The notes under the pieces are model-generated. The model ran no database searches. It was not told the origin of the DNA and was given only the letters and a program-made list of their open reading frames with translations. A stretch of DNA of 64,000 nt from Rutstroemia sp. NJR-2017a BVV2. Taxonomy: Eukaryota > Ascomycota > Leotiomycetes > Helotiales > Rutstroemiaceae. Positions 21,375 through 31,868 of the stretch are shown one piece after another. The position numbers were made by a program, and so were the translations under genes. The stretch spans positions 434,001-498,000 of the forward strand of contig NJPS01000062.1 in NCBI GenBank assembly GCA_002946415.1. The letters are read 5' to 3'. Every line of letters starts with the position of its first letter. The stretch's first letter is position 1.

Positions 21375-23375
21375 CTACCTCCCCAACAACCCCCTAACCC
21401 CCCTCCACATCCCCCTCACCCCAACTCCATACCCCAGATTCACCACCCCCTTCGTAAATGCAAACCCCCTATCCGTATCCCTAATCGGATACCTCACCTC
21501 CGCGGGAATCGCCGTGCTCACTCCCGCCCAGCCCCACTTATCCTCACAAATAGCCTTAATATTACACAAACCTCTCAGACCCTCCTCCCCTGCAAACCGT
21601 CCATACCCACTTCCAGCCACGCCTCCAAACGGTAACTGCACTGCATAGTACGCTGCGAAATCGTTGATCGCTACCATGCCTGCTTTGATATTCTTGACAA
21701 TTGCTCTAAGCTCCCAGTCCTTGTTGCCAAAGACGGAGGCACCCAGACCGAAGTTCGGGTGGTTCGCGATGTTGCATGAGTCTTCCGGGTTTTTGGCTCG
21801 CATCATGACGCAGATGGGCCCGAAGCATTCTTCGTTCGCGATGGCCATTTCTGGAGTGACGTCGACGATTAGTGTGGGGGTGAAGTAGTGACCGGAGTGA
21901 TGGATTGGATGGTGTAATCGTTTCCCACCGACTAGTAGACGAGCTCCATCTTTGACGGCAGACTCGATTAGTCTCTCGAGTCGGTCAAACGACGCGTCAG
22001 ATATCATAGCTCCTACATCGACCTGAGAGTCCTTCGGAGCATCAAGTGCGGAGCCGACTCTAAGGGCGCGGATCCGTGGTTCGAGTGCTGCGACAATCTT
22101 ATCGTATACTGCAGGTAGTGCAATGATTCTTTCGATACCGATGCAATTCTGACCAGCTGCTTGGAATGTGCCTCGTAGAAGAATTTCAATGATACGTGGA
22201 AGATCGCTCTCCGCCGAATTCATAACAACTGCCGCATCTTTCCCGCCAAGCTCAGCAACAACAGGAGTTAGGGATTCAGCTGCTGATGCTGCTACGAATT
22301 TCGCAACTGGGCGACTGCCGATGAAAGTAATGTGAGAGATTCCAGGGTGAGATGTGAGATGATTTGCAGCTTCTGGCCAACAAGTAACGACTTGAATGAG
22401 ATTCGCATCATGACCACAGGCGAATAGAGCTCCTCGAGCAATTAGAGAGAAGTGCTGAGCACTCCAGGCTGTATTTTCAGAAGCCTTGACCACGATTCCA
22501 TTACCAGAGAAGATCGCAGAGATCATTGGACCAAGCAAATTATGGAACGGATAGTTCCACGAAACCAACGCAGCTACTACCCCTAAAGGCTCATAGTGCA
22601 CCGTGTTCCTCTTATACATCATGAGAAAATTTGTCGGTCTCCTCGAAGGGCGTAAAGCGTTCTCCCCGTGTTTTATTGTCCAGTTCAGCTTCTCAACAGT
22701 CACTAAGATTTCTCCTAATGCTGCATCAATCATTGTTTTCCCAGAATCCAAGCAAGCTATGCGGCAAATCTCATCTTGGTGATCTAGGATATAAGCAAGC
22801 ATAGTTCGCAGAACCTGTCGACGCTGAGAAAACGTAGTTCGTGCCCATTTCTTCTGCGCTGCGTGTGCCTTCTCGATGGCTCGATCGATGCCTTCTGGAG
22901 TAGTTGGTTCGACCTGTCCGAGGAATTCTCCGGTTGCAGGGGCGTAGCATTGAATCGCTGATGTGCCTGATGCCTGCATAGTGTCAACTAAAATTCCCCG
23001 CTACTTTACCACCCCGCGTGTCGCCTACCTTGACAGATGGGTTCTCCAGTATTTTCTTCTTTTCGGGCGGCTTAAGCTCTGGGATCGTGTAGGGTATGAT
23101 TGGCTCTGCTTTATACCATTCGGAAAGTCGTACGGTTCCGTACAGCAAAAATCCCACGAACAAGGTGGCACCAGCAGCCAACGAAAACATGAGTTTCTCA
23201 CTGCGGAGCAAGTTATTAGCAGGCGAGCACCCAGCTTCTGTAGATAACTTCAAACTCACACCTCCCAATGTGTCCATCCTGCAAACGGTCCTCCATCCAA
23301 AGGCTCCCGAGTGTCTATCCCGCCATTCTCCTTCTGCGCCGCCAACCACGAATTCATCGACGACTGGAAATTCAT
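21375..23375 (-). CDS. MSC7: membrane-anchored aldehyde dehydrogenase (MSC7 type)
   Basis: Exons 23260-23375, 23029-23200 and 21375-22973 give 628 residues. The first donor is GTGAGT (not the overlapping GTGTGA, which leads to a stop). Layout: hydrophilic N-terminus, a membrane anchor about 43-63 (MFSLAAGATLFVGFLLYGTV), PELKPPEKKKILENPSVKASGTSAIQCY (the Msc7 signature before the ALDH domain), then the domain with SWNYP (Asn236), ELGGKDA (Glu337) and the nucleophile GQNC (Cys373); FGPICVM and LPFGGVAGSGYGRFAG follow. NAD(P)-dependent oxidation of an unknown aldehyde, probably at the ER, is inferred; yeast Msc7 was named for a meiotic recombination phenotype and its substrate is not known. The C-terminus (GVRGMWRGVRGLLGR) is basic and amphipathic. 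Confidence 0.92.
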
Positions 23376-24132
23376 ACTTCATAAAATGCGCAATAAATAT
23401 ACTCAGGCGCGTATCTCACCACCAGTGAATCCAGATTATGAACACATGGCCTAGGAAGAAAGATCGAAAAGTAGGGAATGAAGAACGAAAGGGGATGCAA
23501 GTGGAGTGTTCTCAGGGTCAACAATTTTTGAGATCTGGGGAAATCTAGAACTAAAGCTTCACCCCTGCTAGCGTGCATGTGTTGCTCAATTTAGGCTGAA
23601 TAGCCTTGCGGACCGAAGAACCTCGCATTACCTGATTGGGATCCCGATAGAAATTCTATGGTGGCGCAAAGTCAAGCTATATTTAAGACATTGAGTATGT
23701 TTGCTCACAAGAAAGTTCATTACAACAGTCAGATTCTTTCCTGTTTAGTACATTGTTGTATATACGGTGTTTAAGTAATCAAAATCTGAGGCTAGGCCTC
23801 ACCAAATGCACGTATAGAGCGTCATCGCTGACTGAGGAGACAGAAGATATTCGAAGAGTTTATAAATAATGTCCTTGCTAGCTAAAACTGCGTAAATATC
23901 TCGTGGATTTCCTTCCACAAGAAGTGAGATACGTCCTCTGTAAATGTATAAGTTGATAAATGTCCACCAGCCATAATACAAGTCTTGGGTATTTGAACCA
24001 GCGCCCAAAATCGCAAATATATCTCGCAATTCATCTCAGAAACACCTCGCTTCGAATCTACAAAGCCACGCATCCATATGCCGACGTAAAAATGCCCGAT
24101 AGTCATCTTCATACTCTGTCCCAAAATGTCCT
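23376..24132. other. intergenic MSC7 promoter / glycosylase 3' region
   Basis: No supportable gene; the minus-strand ORFs near 23799-24251 lack any recognisable motif. Confidence 0.55.
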
Positions 24133-26112
24133 TTAACCTGCGAAATCATCGTCGTCCTCCTCTGGATCGGACGTCTCCTCTGATTCCTCCTCACTATCTT
24201 CCTCCCTCTTTCGCTTCCTTGGACTTTTGGACGACTTTTTACTCTTTGCAACTTCGCTCAAATCCTTTCTTGATAGTTTATATCCTGGCTGCTTCTTCGC
24301 TTCTCTTCTATTAACAAGGTGCTCGATAGGACAGACAGTCTTATCCCACTCAGCACTCCCAGCACTAGTGTTTGCTCGACAATGGCCACAAGTCTTTCCG
24401 TGGCGAATGAACAACTGATGAAGAGAGTACTTCAAATGATCTGGAATTCTAACCTCACAGTGGCTGAAGGTTTGATCACGGGTTGCTTTCTCTGGAACCC
24501 AACCCAACCACTTACAATGGCGGACGACATGAGTATCAACAGCAAAGCAGGGCTTCTTCATGCAGAATAGAACGACACAAGCTGCAGTCTTGACGCCGAT
24601 CCCTGGCAACCTTGTCATCTCATCAATGGCTGTAGGTATGTCCAGGTTGTGAACATAATCCATGGAGAACATGTTCTCGTTTAATGTCTTGATCTCGGCT
24701 TCCTTTTGTGCTTTAGTAATCAAGGTCTTTCCTGGAAAAGTGACAGGCTTGTCTGTATCTCTCTCTGCGATTAATTGTTCGAGAAGGTCTGAGTTCTGTT
24801 TTCGAATAGTGGCAAGGATCTTCTTAATGTAGCCCCCCTTCATAACTGCCAAACCACCGCGCTTGATGGCATCAATAACAGTCTCAAGGCTTGCTTCATG
24901 AACAGCTTCCCAAGAAACGCTCCCTGCACCTTTGCCGGTCTTTCTCAAGCCGAACTTTTCTTTCAGACCTCTCATGGAAGTATTTGCATTGGTAGACGTT
25001 GTAGCCGCACTGAGCAAAGTTCTTAGCATAGCATCGAGCACATCTGGCACCTCTCCACAGCCAGTGACTGTTGCAGAAGGAGGTGGAACTACATCTGGTG
25101 CTCTGACTTCGCCGTGTAGACGACTCAAGATCCGGTTGACTTCTTCACATTGCTCGGCAGTGGGAGCAAGGTGATCTGGAAACGGGGTATTCCCAGTAAT
25201 AAGACCATATTTGTTCTTTTTGACTTTTGGAGCCTTCTCGGAGGTCTCGGCAAGCGAGTCTGCTTTGTCGATGACCTCCGCCAGCACCTCAGTGTTCTTC
25301 TTCGCCTTTCGCGGAGTGCGCGTCTTCTTTGGCTTTTCGTCGTCATGAACTTCTTCGCTACTAAGAAGAATGTCATCAATCTGGGTGGCAGACTTGCTGT
25401 CTTCCTCCTTGATAGAATCATGTGACGGAGTTTCATTTGCTAACTTCTTAGATCTACTAGACCTAGTTTTCTTTGGGGTGGGCGGCTTAGTGTTTTCTGC
25501 GTCTTCGGACTTAATAAAAGTATCATCCAAAAGGTCGCCCTCTTTCCCCATGCCATGTGGCTTGACATCCCAACCACCTACGACTGGTTCCGCTGATTTT
25601 TTCGCCTTCTTAGCTCTCGTCGGTGCGCTTTTCTCGGTTTTCCGTGATCTAGATGCAGGAGTGGGTATCTGGATGTCGGACATAGCATCGGCGGTATCAG
25701 TCCGAGTGAGAGCAACCTCTGCGGTCGCCTCGACTGCTTCTTGCTTTACTGCCGGTGGAGTAGTAGGTGGGAATGACAAAGTAGTCTCAGCAGTGCTCTG
25801 AGCAAGTAAAGCTGCTGCTTTCTTGGCTGCTGCACGGGTCGGCATGCTTGTAGAGAACTTTCTAGTGATCGAAAGTTCGATGGATTTGGTTCCCTGAGTA
25901 TGTATATGTTGACGGCGTGATTGAGTAAGAAAGGTGTAAACGGATGGGCTAGGAAGAGAGACTGGGGAATTTACAAAGTATGGTGAAACAGAAGGGTTAG
26001 TGGATGTGAAATTGGGAATGAGAGAACGGGAAAACGGTGGAATAAAAGGCGTTTGTTTGATGCGAGTCTCGAGCGCAAGGAAACACCGTTGATGTGGAAA
26101 AGATAGACCCAT
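24133..26112 (-). CDS. HhH-GPD superfamily DNA glycosylase
   Basis: 659 residues, single exon. The C-terminal third is an endonuclease III-like base-excision repair fold: helix-hairpin-helix LPGIGVKTA at 502-510 with Lys508 in the place of the bifunctional-lyase lysine, and the catalytic Asp526 in AVDTHVVRHCKWLGW. The iron-sulfur motif of EndoIII is incomplete: only Cys575-x2-Cys578 and Cys594 are seen (LFIRHGKTCGHCRAN, KTVCPIEHL). Residues 90-300 are Lys/Ser/Glu-rich, disordered and full of NLS-like runs (SRSRKTEK, TPRKAKKN). Residues 1-89 are basic, Ser/Pro-rich and end SITRKFSTSM, like a mitochondrial presequence with an internal Met at 90. The C-terminus is KSPRKRKREEDSEEESEE, nuclear in style. 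Substrate base unknown. Confidence 0.87.
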   Translation of the reverse strand: MGLSFPHQRCFLALETRIKQTPFIPPFSRSLIPNFTSTNPSVSPYFVNSPVSLPSPSVYTFLTQSRRQHIHTQGTKSIELSITRKFSTSMPTRAAAKKAAALLAQSTAETTLSFPPTTPPAVKQEAVEATAEVALTRTDTADAMSDIQIPTPASRSRKTEKSAPTRAKKAKKSAEPVVGGWDVKPHGMGKEGDLLDDTFIKSEDAENTKPPTPKKTRSSRSKKLANETPSHDSIKEEDSKSATQIDDILLSSEEVHDDEKPKKTRTPRKAKKNTEVLAEVIDKADSLAETSEKAPKVKKNKYGLITGNTPFPDHLAPTAEQCEEVNRILSRLHGEVRAPDVVPPPSATVTGCGEVPDVLDAMLRTLLSAATTSTNANTSMRGLKEKFGLRKTGKGAGSVSWEAVHEASLETVIDAIKRGGLAVMKGGYIKKILATIRKQNSDLLEQLIAERDTDKPVTFPGKTLITKAQKEAEIKTLNENMFSMDYVHNLDIPTAIDEMTRLPGIGVKTAACVVLFCMKKPCFAVDTHVVRHCKWLGWVPEKATRDQTFSHCEVRIPDHLKYSLHQLFIRHGKTCGHCRANTSAGSAEWDKTVCPIEHLVNRREAKKQPGYKLSRKDLSEVAKSKKSSKSPRKRKREEDSEEESEETSDPEEDDDDFAG

Positions 26113-26935
26113 AAACTCTCCTAGCCAGTGAGATGATCAAGGTAAGAGCTCGAATGTTTCCTTGTTGTGCCTTATCCAGAGGGATGATCGATAGTGAATT
26201 GGCAAATGTTTGATGGCAAGTGGCAAACAGAACTTGATCAATGCAGCAAGCCGAATCAAAAATCGAAGTACTTGGCTTGGATTTCGTTAATTGATAACCA
26301 ATGCAGTGATAGTTTGGTGATCCTAAATAATGATATTTTTCAAGGAATTGAGGCAATGGCGACTATTGTCAATGGCAAGAACTCATGAAGGCGCTTGAAT
26401 AAAGTTCCGATGAATAAGGGAAAAGCCGAACCGAAAATCTTGTCACACAAACCTTAGTATGACACTGGCGATAGAGAAGAGAGATAGAAGTGTACAAGAA
26501 AAGCTGCAAATAGTTGAAAATAGGAGAGCAGTTTGAAGGTTTCTTGGAATAGAAAATCGATCCATGACGACTTTATCCAATCTTTACATCGGCTCGATCG
26601 GGTCGACGCGAGAAGCGCACAGACACCCAGATCCGTCTAACTCAAAAGGGTCTTGATGGCTACCCTTTGGTGGCAATTCGCAGCTGTAAATGGCAAGGCG
26701 TCAGGAACAAAAGTCTGTGGTGTTGAATGGCGATATATTTCTTCGGTTTCGTTTTGGAGGTGCAACGAATTTGATACGCGGAAGCAACAATTGCAGCGGA
26801 GTTGAAGATCAGAGCCCAAGCCAACGTATAGTCCTTGCAATTTCAGAACACGTCTATTTTTCTTAACAGCTGCTGGACGAACCTGGGAGCCCTTACATTA
26901 AGTACAACTAAAGAGATTGCAAACCCTTGCTATGC
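26113..26935. other. intergenic glycosylase promoter / NmrA-like 3' region
   Basis: No coding region recognised; short plus-strand ORFs appear random. Confidence 0.55.
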
Positions 26936-27886
26936 CTACGGGACCTCGGGCTTTTTATATCCAACAATCATCTCCTTAATCGTTTCTTCCATAGGCTTTG
27001 GCTTCACTCCTTTACTCGCCAACAACTCATCGAACGTCCTGTCGTCAATCAAAGCTTCTCCCTCCTCAAGCGCCGTATAGCTAGAAGACCACCATTCCAA
27101 CATTGGCTTCGCTGCGTCTCTGCGTTCTGCATAATACTCAACATATTCTTCTGGAGAAACGATCTTGGTCTTTTGCTCCTTTCCCCTAATCTTCGACACA
27201 ATATCTAAAATCTCCTGTAAAGTGTAGGCCGTACTTGACGACAAATAAAACAGTTTCCCATCATATTTCCCACTCTCATCCGCCAAAATCAACGCGTTTG
27301 CAACCCCCAAATCCGGTATCGCAGGCATACTCAATTTCCCATCTCCAGCTATGACGACCTCGTCTCGGGTATCATTTTCGCGGTCGTAGAAGCCGAGATA
27401 TAATGGCCATGATTCTTGATATAAACCCTCGCGGATAATGGTGTATTTGATATCAGTTAGGGATTTTAGATATTTCTCTGTACGGATGTGTGCTCGCATA
27501 ACTCCTGCCTTGGACTCCAACCCGAATGCTAGAGAAGCATAAAAGATGTGTTTCACGCCTGCCTCTCGTGCGGCATTGATAGCAGCGAAATGGTGTTTCT
27601 CACGACCTTGGCCATAAGGGGCGTTATTGTAGTCCAAGTGGTTACGCGGGGTCGAAACTAGGAAGAGCTTGTCGCAGCCAGCGAAGGCTTTGACCATGGT
27701 CTCGGGCCTGTCATAGTCGGATTCCCGAACAGATATTCCCTGGGAAGTATAAGTTTCGAATTTGTCATCTGATGGAGGAGACGACGTGCAGATGACAAGC
27801 TCCGATGCTGGAATGAGTTTGTGCTCGAGGATGGCTTTCAAGGTGGCACCACCAATGTTGCCGCTGGTACCTGTGAGAGCGAGCAT
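26936..27886 (-). CDS. NmrA-like NAD(P)-binding oxidoreductase
   Basis: 316 residues, no intron. Starts directly with the Rossmann strand MLALTGTSGNIGGATLKAIL (GxxGxxG class at 6-12), then VSTPRNHLDYNN, KHIFYASLAFGLESK, RTEKYLKSLTDIKYTIIREGLYQESWPLYLGF, and a substrate-binding half with FYLSSSTAYTLQEILDIVSK. It fits the NmrA/QOR2 group of atypical short-chain dehydrogenases, which are either NADPH-dependent reductases or redox-sensing regulators; which of these cannot be told. It is not in an evident cluster. The next gene rightward is a HET pseudogene. Confidence 0.87.
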   Translation of the reverse strand: MLALTGTSGNIGGATLKAILEHKLIPASELVICTSSPPSDDKFETYTSQGISVRESDYDRPETMVKAFAGCDKLFLVSTPRNHLDYNNAPYGQGREKHHFAAINAAREAGVKHIFYASLAFGLESKAGVMRAHIRTEKYLKSLTDIKYTIIREGLYQESWPLYLGFYDRENDTRDEVVIAGDGKLSMPAIPDLGVANALILADESGKYDGKLFYLSSSTAYTLQEILDIVSKIRGKEQKTKIVSPEEYVEYYAERRDAAKPMLEWWSSSYTALEEGEALIDDRTFDELLASKGVKPKPMEETIKEMIVGYKKPEVP

Positions 27887-28463
27887 TTCTTCCTGATATT
27901 AATATTCGGAGACTGGATGCCAACGAGGGAGGTAAGATGAAGTCAATTGAATACTGACTGAAGCGCTTCCTGTAGGAAACTATTAGGTATATAACCGTTT
28001 TGGCTTACCTACGGTATTTCAGACGTCAGAAAAGGCAATTCTTAATAGATTTCGTAATATTGCAGTTTGTGGAGCTGAAGCCCAGGTGCTCATTCGGTGT
28101 CTGAAGTCGAGACGTCAGCGATAACCGATAGGCGTTAGGCGATAATGTTCTAATTAGCGGGGTCTGTCACAGTCGGTACTGTAACAAAATCGCTTCCCTT
28201 TAAACTCACTCTGACAGGTTGGGACCACGGCTCAGTTATACATTCGAACATGGGACCGGATAAGGTTGAGTGTAACGGCGAGGCACTTGACCTCCACCTC
28301 ACCTTGAAATCGGATGATTTGCCCTAATACGAAAGCAACCAGTTCCGAATATCTCGGATCTCAGAATTCTCGTATTAGTCCATCTATTGTGAGGATACAC
28401 ACCTGCCAAAGTGCAGTGCCGACCACACCGAGAGATAGAAACACGAGAAGTCAAGGAAAAATG
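27887..28463. other. intergenic, NmrA-like promoter and HET pseudogene upstream
   Basis: Nothing recognisable. Confidence 0.55.
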
Positions 28464-30792
28464 TTATATGACATGAGCCTTCCACTATGCGACTCTTGCA
28501 AGGCTGTGACTTTCACGATGCTGCTCGATGGCTTCGTTCACCCCAAACGTTTCACAGACACTGTTATATTCGGTAGGACATGCAAGCTGTGTAGGCTGAT
28601 GGTGTGTACGTATTCGAAGCTGCAGATTAAAAGTCCTTGGAGTCCTTATGAAGCTGAAAAGAACTATGCCACGATGTCTGACTCTCTTCCTTCTCTACCA
28701 GCAGTTAGCAGAGAGTTCATGGGAAGAAAAGACATGCCTTACTTTGAAACTCTGAGAAAGCCAGTGGAACACCTAGCCTGGAAACGAGAGAAAGATGTGA
28801 TGGATTGTACATCCAATCCAAAAGCACATTTTGAGTTATGGGAGATTTAGTGGCGGGAGCACAATCCAGGTCAGCGCATGTGAAGGTGAGTTTCTTTCGT
28901 TATCTCTGAAATAGTTCTATAGTCCACTAGATTCCTTTTACCATTCGCCCGACATGGTTCCTCTACGAGACATCACTGCATGCGCAGCACCTGGGAACTA
29001 TACCATGCTGCGTAAGTGGCTGGAAAACTGTATACGAACTCACGAAAAATGTTGCCCGTTAGAAGAGAACTCAGTTTCGGGTCTACCATGCCAATCTGTT
29101 GCTTTGCCTATTCGATTAGTCGATGTAGGCTCTCCTGCTAGTGGAATACCCCCATTTTTAGCCGAAACCGGTGGGAAACGAGGTTCATACCTTACACTAA
29201 GTCATCGATGGGGGAGCGCCCAAAAACAGAAACTACGAAAGACAATATTGATTGCTTCAAACAAGCTCTTCCGATGGAAGAGCTACCACAGACATTCAAA
29301 GACGCAATAACGGTAACTCGTCAGCTAGGCCTTCAATATATCTGGATTGATTCGTTATGCATCATACAGCATGACCAGGAGGACTGGTTTCGTGAATCGG
29401 CAAAGATGGGAGACATATTTGAGTCATCAAGCTGTACCCTTGCTGCAGTTGATGCTCTGGACGACGATTCCAACGACTAAGGGCTTTCCCTCTCTCGTAG
29501 TGATCCGTTGGCAGTGACAATATGCTGCCCTGTCAGAAGGAAGGCCGGTATCAAGCCTCTGCCAAAGATCTCAATGCGACAGGGTGCGAGTGGCTCAAAA
29601 AAGACCAGGGGAAAGCAGATATCAGTGACATAATCCGCCATAATACCATTACCTTGCGACCCCGGACCCCCAGACTTTGGGACAAGATGCAGCGCAGTGA
29701 ATGGTACAATCGTGGATGGGTGTTTCAAGAAAGAGTACTTTCAAGAAGAATCATTTATTTTACAGGAAGCAAAGTGAACTGGGACTGCTTTGAGAAACAG
29801 GGCGATGAACAAGACGCTGGGACAGCTCCGCCTTGGAGAAGTGCATGGTTTTTTTCGGAGACTACTACAGCGAGTACTGTCCAGTCCTTTCTGACGATGT
29901 TGGCTAGGGGATACTCCACTTCCAAGCTGAGCAAGCGGAAGGATAATCTCCTTGCTATCATGGGAGTCTGTAACAAGTTCGGAGATCATTATGGGCACAC
30001 ATTTCATGCGGGTATCCCGGACGATGGCACAGGTCAAAGCCTTCTTTGGCATGCATCCGAGGATTCTATGCCGCAATATAAGGATTTCCATGCACCACCC
30101 TAGACCTGAGCCGGTCGCTCTGGCAGACCTTCGTACTATATCCCTCTACCATTGGAGACAATCTCAAAAAGACTCGGTAGTCTCATGACATTCCAGACGC
30201 GAGCAGGTTGCGATTCTAATAATCCTCATTGTCTATGTGAGGGCACCTGCATCTCAGGAGACGTTTCTCTCATTGATTCAGTAGGAGAACTGCTTAGAGG
30301 TGAGAAGCTGGACGATATCAAGTTTGAGGGTCACATAATCTAACTGAAGCTGCGCCCAATAATGTTTTAATCTGGATCCTCGGCTCTGGAGTCCATGGAC
30401 CTGGCATTTCGATTCCTAGAATTGACACCGAGACCGGAAGTATTACATATAGTCCACGTCATCGGTATTTGCCCCGTCATACAGAACTTTTATTGGACTC
30501 GTCTGGTCATTTCATAGGCTATCTCGTCCCGGATGTGAGTAGATCTAGCAACAAAGCCATGTCGGTAGTTTGTGTTGGAGTTCAACCGTGGGAACATAGC
30601 AGACCATTAGTAGAAGAGCCGTATGGTGGACGTGTTCCAGGTTACTCTTATGAACAGGAAAAATGTATCGACATAATTGGACTCAAGATACTGGCGGATC
30701 CTCCAACGAGATATCGACGAATTGGCCGAGGTAGGATACTATGCTACGCTTGGTTGGCTCAATGTACAAAGGAGAAGATCACTATCGTTTGA
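28464..30792 (+). pseudogene. decayed HET-domain (heterokaryon incompatibility) gene
   Basis: Plus-strand HET-domain text is spread over several frames and broken by stops. N-terminal part 28464-28850 (LPLCDSCKAV, FGRTCKLCRLMV) ends in TAG. Next, 28954-29225 carries WLENCIRTHEKC and the HET start LTLSHRWG. An apparent one-base loss at an A run near 29221-29227 shifts the frame; 29228-29477 carries DAITVTRQLGLQYIWIDSLCIIQ and ends in TAA (29478-29480) just before GLSLSRSDPL. Then 29573-30100 carries WYNRGWVFQERVLSRRIIYF and ends at TAG (30101) and TGA (30107) exactly where HET proteins have two conserved Trp codons. The C-terminal part is 30469-30792. Intact HET proteins act in non-self recognition and cell death. 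Some breaks might be introns, but not the Trp-site stops. Confidence 0.82.
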
Positions 30793-31637
30793 CAGCAATT
30801 AGGTTCAAGATGCAATGGCAACGAAGCTAAGTTTCGCCCCGTGGGCGTTCTGCAGCATGAAGGCCGGTGAAGTAGTTTCCCCCCAGTATATTGGGAGCTA
30901 AGAAGATGGCTATAGTGCATCCAGGAGAGAACACAGGTTTAGTGCCCAAATCAGAATGCTTCACTTACAAATTAGTCAGTCTTGACTACCCAGGTTCGAT
31001 TTTCCTACGTATCTCTAAGGTTGAGTACGTACTCACGAACCGTCATGCTGATAAATACAGTTATTTTGTAGTTCGGCAGTTGCAACAGACGTAAGTTGAA
31101 TTTGACTTTCCCTTACTAGACTCCACCATCCTTATTCCAATTCCACTTAAGCATAACTAACAGTTATAGCTTCTCCTAAAAATTTGTTTTACTTCGTCGG
31201 AGCTTTTCCCACAATTAAAGCTTCTCGCATATGCCATCAGGGGTTTTTCATCCAAACTCTTGGCAGCCGCGCAACAAGCGAAAAACACGCGTCCCTTGCA
31301 CCGAGCGTTTCCTCACTCTGGTACCAATCAGCATGAAGCAATTATTCATCGCAGAGCTCTTTGCCGTGATGAAATTGGTGAATATGCTACTGCCGGCTTC
31401 ATCTAGAAGAAACGGAGAGAAACATTGCAGGGGATATTTTGGGGCTGAGACCCATTATTTACGGGATGGGGATATGATGCTGCGGAAAGTTGATTGCGCG
31501 AAGTGCATCCGACGCACCCTCTTGTCTTTGCGCGAAGGCCGAGTTCGACCAACGGTATTCGCGGTTTTGCTAATATGGGTCTAGATGGTGACGATCATTA
31601 TTCGTGGTGCTTAAGAGATGTAGTTGTTGGTTTGTCG

Positions 31638-31691
31638 TCGTCCACTTAGCAGGTAATCGTCCACTTAGCAGGTGATCGTCCACTTAGCAGG
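31638..31691. repeat. three tandem copies of a 19-bp unit
   Basis: Units start at 31638, 31657 and 31676; core tcgtccacttagcagg, with the last three bases differing (taa, tga, cgg). They lie about 180-230 bp upstream of the dioxygenase ATG. Confidence 0.9.
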
Positions 31692-31744
31692 CGGATACGA
31701 TAGGATAGTTCCGTTCTTACCAAAGCTTGAGGTTTTGAGATATC

Positions 31745-31752
31745 TATATATA
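31745..31752 (+). promoter_or_regulatory. TATA-like element of the dioxygenase gene
   Basis: tatatata, 117 bp upstream of the ATG at 31869 and followed by a pyrimidine-rich leader. Position plausible for a TATA-driven fungal gene; no mapped start site. Confidence 0.45.
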
Positions 31753-31868
31753 CCGTCGCAACATCTGTGTTCTGATATCTATTCTCATCCACATCATTGT
31801 CTTCACATTCTCACATTCCTCACATAACAATCTTTCTGCTTTTCATTGTTCATCAAGGACACACCACA

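Larger units (their letters stand above)
30793..31868. other. intergenic, HET pseudogene to dioxygenase
   Basis: No supportable gene. Contains three tandem 19-bp repeats (31638-31691) and a TATA-like run (31745-31752) serving the next gene. Confidence 0.6.

Noticed and set aside
31231..31584. 117-codon plus-strand ORF upstream of the dioxygenase
   Set aside because: Random-looking composition and no motif.
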